Shown in pieces: positions 61,290 through 64,000 of a stretch of DNA of 64,000 nt. This DNA is from Pedobacter ginsenosidimutans (GTDB lineage Bacteria; Bacteroidota; Bacteroidia; Sphingobacteriales; Sphingobacteriaceae), in assembly GCF_001442625.1 (NCBI RefSeq), contig NZ_LMZQ01000001.1, positions 496,001 to 560,000 of the forward strand, written 5' to 3'. The notes under the pieces are model-generated. The model was not told the DNA's origin and ran no database searches. It saw only the letters and a program-made list of their open reading frames with translations. Position 1 is the first letter of the stretch; every line of letters starts with the position of its first letter. Position numbers and translations under genes: made by a program.

Positions 61290-62033
61290 TTATTTATTCC
61301 AGATTGCCCAAGCTTTTTCTGCTTGCTTGTACAGCATTTCCAAACCGTTTTTAATCGTTGCACCACGCTCGGCAGCTTTAGCCAAAAATACCGTCTCTAG
61401 CGGATTGTACACTAAATCGTAAGCTAAATACCCTGGCCCAACTAAACTATAATCAATTTCAGGAAAGGTATCCACATTTGGCGACATCCCCAGGGGGGTG
61501 GTATTGATCAATAACTGGTGCGAGGCTAAAATCTCTGGTGTAATTTCCGAATATAGAATAGCACCCTGAACAGTCGTTCGTACCACAACCTGATATTGGA
61601 TATTTAATTTTTCTAAAACATACTTTACCGCTTTCGCCGCCCCACCATCGCCAAAAACAAGTGCCTTTGTATGTTGCGGCCCTAATAATGGCTTTAGCGA
61701 CTCTTCAAAGCCATACGCATCGGTATTGTAGCCTTTTAAATAGGTTGCATCTTCAAAACTTTTGATCGAAATACAATTTACGGCCCCAATTTTTTCTGCA
61801 GCTTCATCTACTTCGTTTAAATAACAAAGCACGTTAACTTTATGCGGAATCGTAACATTAAGCCCACAAAGTGACGGATTTTCACTTAGCAGATCGGGCA
61901 TTGATTTAATATCGGCAATAGGAAAAAGCTCATATTGATGATCGTTTATGCCCTCATTTTGAAATTTTTCCGTGAAATATTTTTTCGAGAAAGAATGAGA
62001 AAGTGGGTATCCGATTAAGCCGTATGTTTTCAT
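61290..62033 (-). CDS. aroE: Shikimate dehydrogenase
   Basis: A 247-residue NADP-dependent enzyme of aromatic amino-acid synthesis. The shikimate-binding GYPLSHSFSKKYF and NVTIPHK are at the N-terminus, the dinucleotide loop FGDGGAAKAV near residue 127, and the end KNGLEMLYKQAEKAWAIW is typical. It is slightly shorter than E. coli AroE (272), as in most Bacteroidota. The comA-like gene lies upstream on the same strand with a terminator between. Confidence 0.92.
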   Translation of the reverse strand: MKTYGLIGYPLSHSFSKKYFTEKFQNEGINDHQYELFPIADIKSMPDLLSENPSLCGLNVTIPHKVNVLCYLNEVDEAAEKIGAVNCISIKSFEDATYLKGYNTDAYGFEESLKPLLGPQHTKALVFGDGGAAKAVKYVLEKLNIQYQVVVRTTVQGAILYSEITPEILASHQLLINTTPLGMSPNVDTFPEIDYSLVGPGYLAYDLVYNPLETVFLAKAAERGATIKNGLEMLYKQAEKAWAIWNK

Positions 62034-62050
62034 TATTTATATAAAAAAGC

Positions 62051-62083
62051 AAACCTTACAGGTTTCAGAAACCTGCAAGGTTT
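62051..62083 (-). terminator. Hairpin between the comA-like gene and aroE
   Basis: AAACCTTACAGGTTTC / GAAACCTGCAAGGTTT with one mismatch and a 1-nt loop (read as a long palindrome). The minus strand continues GCTTTTTT, so it can end the comA-like transcript. A short CCCGCAATAGCGGG hairpin lies next to it (62099-62112). Confidence 0.6.
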
Positions 62084-62116
62084 ATTTAACTATGCACCCC
62101 GCAATAGCGGGTTGAG

Positions 62117-62884
62117 TTATTTAGTTTGATTCAGGAAATAATCAAAAGTATCTCCCCGTAAACCTAAACGAATGGTTTCTAAAGGAATTACTTCTGCCGG
62201 GGCAATATTACCAAGGTTTACATTGCTACCGATTAATTTAATAAACCAAACTTGCTGTTCTTTTTGAGGTGCTTCCCAAATAATGGTTTCTTCAGGAATC
62301 TGGGTTAAAATTTCATCAACCAATCCTTCACGTACTTCACCGCTTCCACGGTAAATACCTACATTACCACCTTCGCGTGCTTCGGCAATTACTTTCCACG
62401 ATCCCGCCTCAATTTCAGCCTGCATTAATTTAATCCACTTATATGGGGCAAATATTTTAGCGGCATCTTTACTGCCTACTTCAGAAATAACGGTTACCTG
62501 TTTAGAAAGTTCACGGATAAACTCACATTTTTTATCGTGCTCAATTTCAATGGAACCATCAGAAACTTCTGCATATTCCATCCCGTATTGATCTAAAACA
62601 CGTTGATAATCTGAAAACTGGTTACGGATGATAAAGGCTTCAAATAACGTTCCTCCGAAATAGGTAGGAATGCCTGCACTTTTATATAAAGCTAATTTTT
62701 CTTTAAGGTTTGGTGTTACGTGTGATGTTGCCCAACCTAATTTTACGATATCTGTATGTACGCCGGCAACTTCAATAAAATCTTCAACCTGGCGTAGGCT
62801 CAATCCCTTATCCATAACCATTGTTAAGCCTTTTTGGCGTGGTTTAGCTGGACGTTCGGGAACGTTTAATAATGGATAATTCAT
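62117..62884 (-). CDS. Phosphosulfolactate synthase-like protein (ComA family)
   Basis: A 255-residue TIM-barrel protein. It has KPRQKGLTMVMDKGLSLRQV, VDIVKLGWATSHV-like and EAREGGNVGIYRGSGEVREG blocks typical of ComA, which joins sulfite to PEP to give phosphosulfolactate for coenzyme M. Bacteroidota do not make coenzyme M. A product for sulfonolipids (capnine type) via sulfolactate or cysteate is possible, but this is a hypothesis. It sits between a TPR protein gene and aroE, an order I believe is common in the phylum. Confidence 0.8.
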   Translation of the reverse strand: MNYPLLNVPERPAKPRQKGLTMVMDKGLSLRQVEDFIEVAGVHTDIVKLGWATSHVTPNLKEKLALYKSAGIPTYFGGTLFEAFIIRNQFSDYQRVLDQYGMEYAEVSDGSIEIEHDKKCEFIRELSKQVTVISEVGSKDAAKIFAPYKWIKLMQAEIEAGSWKVIAEAREGGNVGIYRGSGEVREGLVDEILTQIPEETIIWEAPQKEQQVWFIKLIGSNVNLGNIAPAEVIPLETIRLGLRGDTFDYFLNQTK

Positions 62885-62944
62885 ATGCGTACAAAAGTGA
62901 AAAAAATTTTGAGATTTATTTGTTAAATTTTTCTCACAAGGTCG

Positions 62945-64000
62945 TTACCTAATATATCTGTTTATAACGTTCAAAATGGCACTATTATCCTGCAATTGTG
63001 GCAAATATTCAAATAAAATATAGTGTTTATCAGGGTCGGTTGTTAAAGCCGTTTCCAAATATCCCAGTGCATCGCTATAATTCCCCTGGGCAAAAAGATA
63101 GGCTACCATCCGGTAATACAGTTCAGCTGCTTCCGGATTATTCTTAATCGCCTCTGCCATTGTTTCTGATGCTTCCAGCAATTTTCCCTGCTCGTAAAGC
63201 ACAGTACTAAAATCTAACCAGGCTTCAATATCCAAAGGATTAAACTCCAATACCTTTTCGTAAGCTTCGATCGATTCATCAATCTGGCCTAATTTATAAT
63301 AAGCATCAGCCATGGCAAACCAGAAATCAGGGTTCTCAGCCTCTAAATCGATTGCTTTTTTATAAAAATGCAACGATTCGAAATAACGTTCTTCAAAATT
63401 CAGCGTAACACCGATCCCAAACCATGCATCTGCCATTTTCGGATCCATTTTTACCGATTTTTTGTAGTAAGAACGGGCTTCGTCCATTTTCTCCAGTTTC
63501 TCGTAACATTCTCCAATGGCACAATAGGTATCGGCATTAGGCTGTTCGTATTCGAAAGTCTGTTTATAAACATCTATCGCCTCATCATATTTATCGAGCT
63601 GAACCAGCGCATTACCTTTATTGAAATACGCAGAGCTAAAATCTTCCTTGATCAGGATGGCATAATCGTAAGCGTCGATTGCTTTTTCAAAAAGGTTCAG
63701 CTTATGGAAACTATTGCCCAAATTATACCATGCCGCATATGAATACGGATCGGTATCGATGTATTGCTGATAAAACTTAATACTTTCTTCCTGTTTATCT
63801 AACACATCGTAACAGAAAGCCAGCTCATATAAACCATCCTGGTTCTCCATATTCTGCTCTAAACTGAGCTTAATATAGGTAATGGCGCTTTCATAATCAC
63901 TCATGCTCTGGTAAACATAAGCCATCTGTAATAAAATCTCATCAGTACTCTCGGCCAGTCCCAAAGCTTTTTCATAATTTTCCAAAGCCTCGTCAAAACG
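62945..64000 (-). CDS. TPR repeat protein, 5' end outside the window
   Basis: The frame is open to the window edge. A TTG at 63985 is not the start, since the codons before it read RFDEA and continue the repeat. At least nine TPR units are visible (for example NLGNSFHKLNLFEKAIDAYD, DAYYKLGQIDESIEAYEKVL). It has no signal peptide in view. TPR proteins of this kind serve as scaffolds. It is the first visible gene of the minus-strand run with the comA-like gene. Confidence 0.85.
   Translation of the reverse strand, partial: RFDEALENYEKALGLAESTDEILLQMAYVYQSMSDYESAITYIKLSLEQNMENQDGLYELAFCYDVLDKQEESIKFYQQYIDTDPYSYAAWYNLGNSFHKLNLFEKAIDAYDYAILIKEDFSSAYFNKGNALVQLDKYDEAIDVYKQTFEYEQPNADTYCAIGECYEKLEKMDEARSYYKKSVKMDPKMADAWFGIGVTLNFEERYFESLHFYKKAIDLEAENPDFWFAMADAYYKLGQIDESIEAYEKVLEFNPLDIEAWLDFSTVLYEQGKLLEASETMAEAIKNNPEAAELYYRMVAYLFAQGNYSDALGYLETALTTDPDKHYILFEYLPQLQDNSAILNVINRYIR

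Noticed and set aside
1..64000. tRNA, rRNA, tmRNA, CRISPR or transposase genes
   Set aside because: None recognised by eye on either strand; a covariance-model scan would be needed to exclude small RNAs fully.

Overview
The window looks like an ordinary chromosomal stretch from a Bacteroidota bacterium, most likely a Sphingobacteriaceae member close to Pedobacter. This is inference from the sequence, not a database match. The supporting signs are: AT-rich intergenic DNA; promoters of the Bacteroidota type (TTTG-N19-TAnnTTTG, best seen before xylB); the gliding lipoprotein GldD; many small lipoproteins; DUF6702, DUF4476 and DUF7033 family proteins; a pdhA-pdhC pair without E1 beta; and families of GTCAT...ATGAC intergenic palindromes. 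I found no rRNA, tRNA, CRISPR array, phage or IS transposase.

Layout. 0-5 kb: the end of a DUF4143 ATPase, then a secreted M1 aminopeptidase, a HupE/UreJ membrane protein and a DUF6702 protein, with a methyltransferase gene inside the group. 5-10 kb: a DUF7033 polysaccharide-deacetylase-like protein that seems to have lost its catalytic residues, uracil phosphoribosyltransferase, a small tyrosine phosphatase, a YjjG-type nucleotidase, DUF4476 and DinB-like proteins, and a lipoprotein with three His/Cys repeats. 10-14 kb: a small glycan locus (flippase, two methyltransferase-like proteins, a glycosyltransferase). 14-19.5 kb: a complete cyanophycin cycle, with cphA divergent from cphB and an isoaspartyl peptidase. 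19.5-28.6 kb: TPR protein, Prc protease, SPFH protein, M13 peptidase, CapA-like protein, NlpC/P60 hydrolase. 29-38 kb: pyruvate dehydrogenase E1 alpha and E2, DUF885 peptidase, cupin, class C serine hydrolase, YbaB, UPF0173 hydrolase. 38-46 kb: a Lys/Ala-rich secreted protein, DNA polymerase I, Tag glycosylase, an alkyltransferase-like (ATL) protein and TrmB. 46-52 kb: GDP-fucose synthase, secreted GH130, OxyR, superoxide dismutase, a TadA-like deaminase. 52-58 kb: CsaA and a xylose cassette (xylB, xylA, sodium symporter). 58-64 kb: lipoprotein, LolC/E-type permease, MBL hydrolase, GldD, AroE, ComA-like synthase and a TPR protein cut by the window edge.

How parts work together. The xylose genes give uptake, isomerisation and phosphorylation. 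A well-formed promoter with a LacI-type palindrome over its -7 region lies before xylB. CphA makes the Asp/Arg polymer, CphB cuts it and the isoaspartyl peptidase can release free amino acids. OxyR (with Cys199 and Cys208), SOD and an AhpD-like protein form a loose oxidative-stress neighbourhood.

The least explained material is between genes. Palindromic elements occupy 7 of the 10 convergent gene junctions, including every one wider than about 150 bp, and none of the 9 divergent ones. A second, degenerate word-shuffled repeat type lies only between co-directional genes. An imperfect 107-bp repeat occurs in opposite orientation on either side of the csaA-xylose block. I did not find a clear new multi-gene defence or biosynthetic system. 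The best candidates for new biology are the repeat families, the HGxxxHxC lipoprotein, the DUF7033 pseudo-deacetylase and the xyl operator pair.
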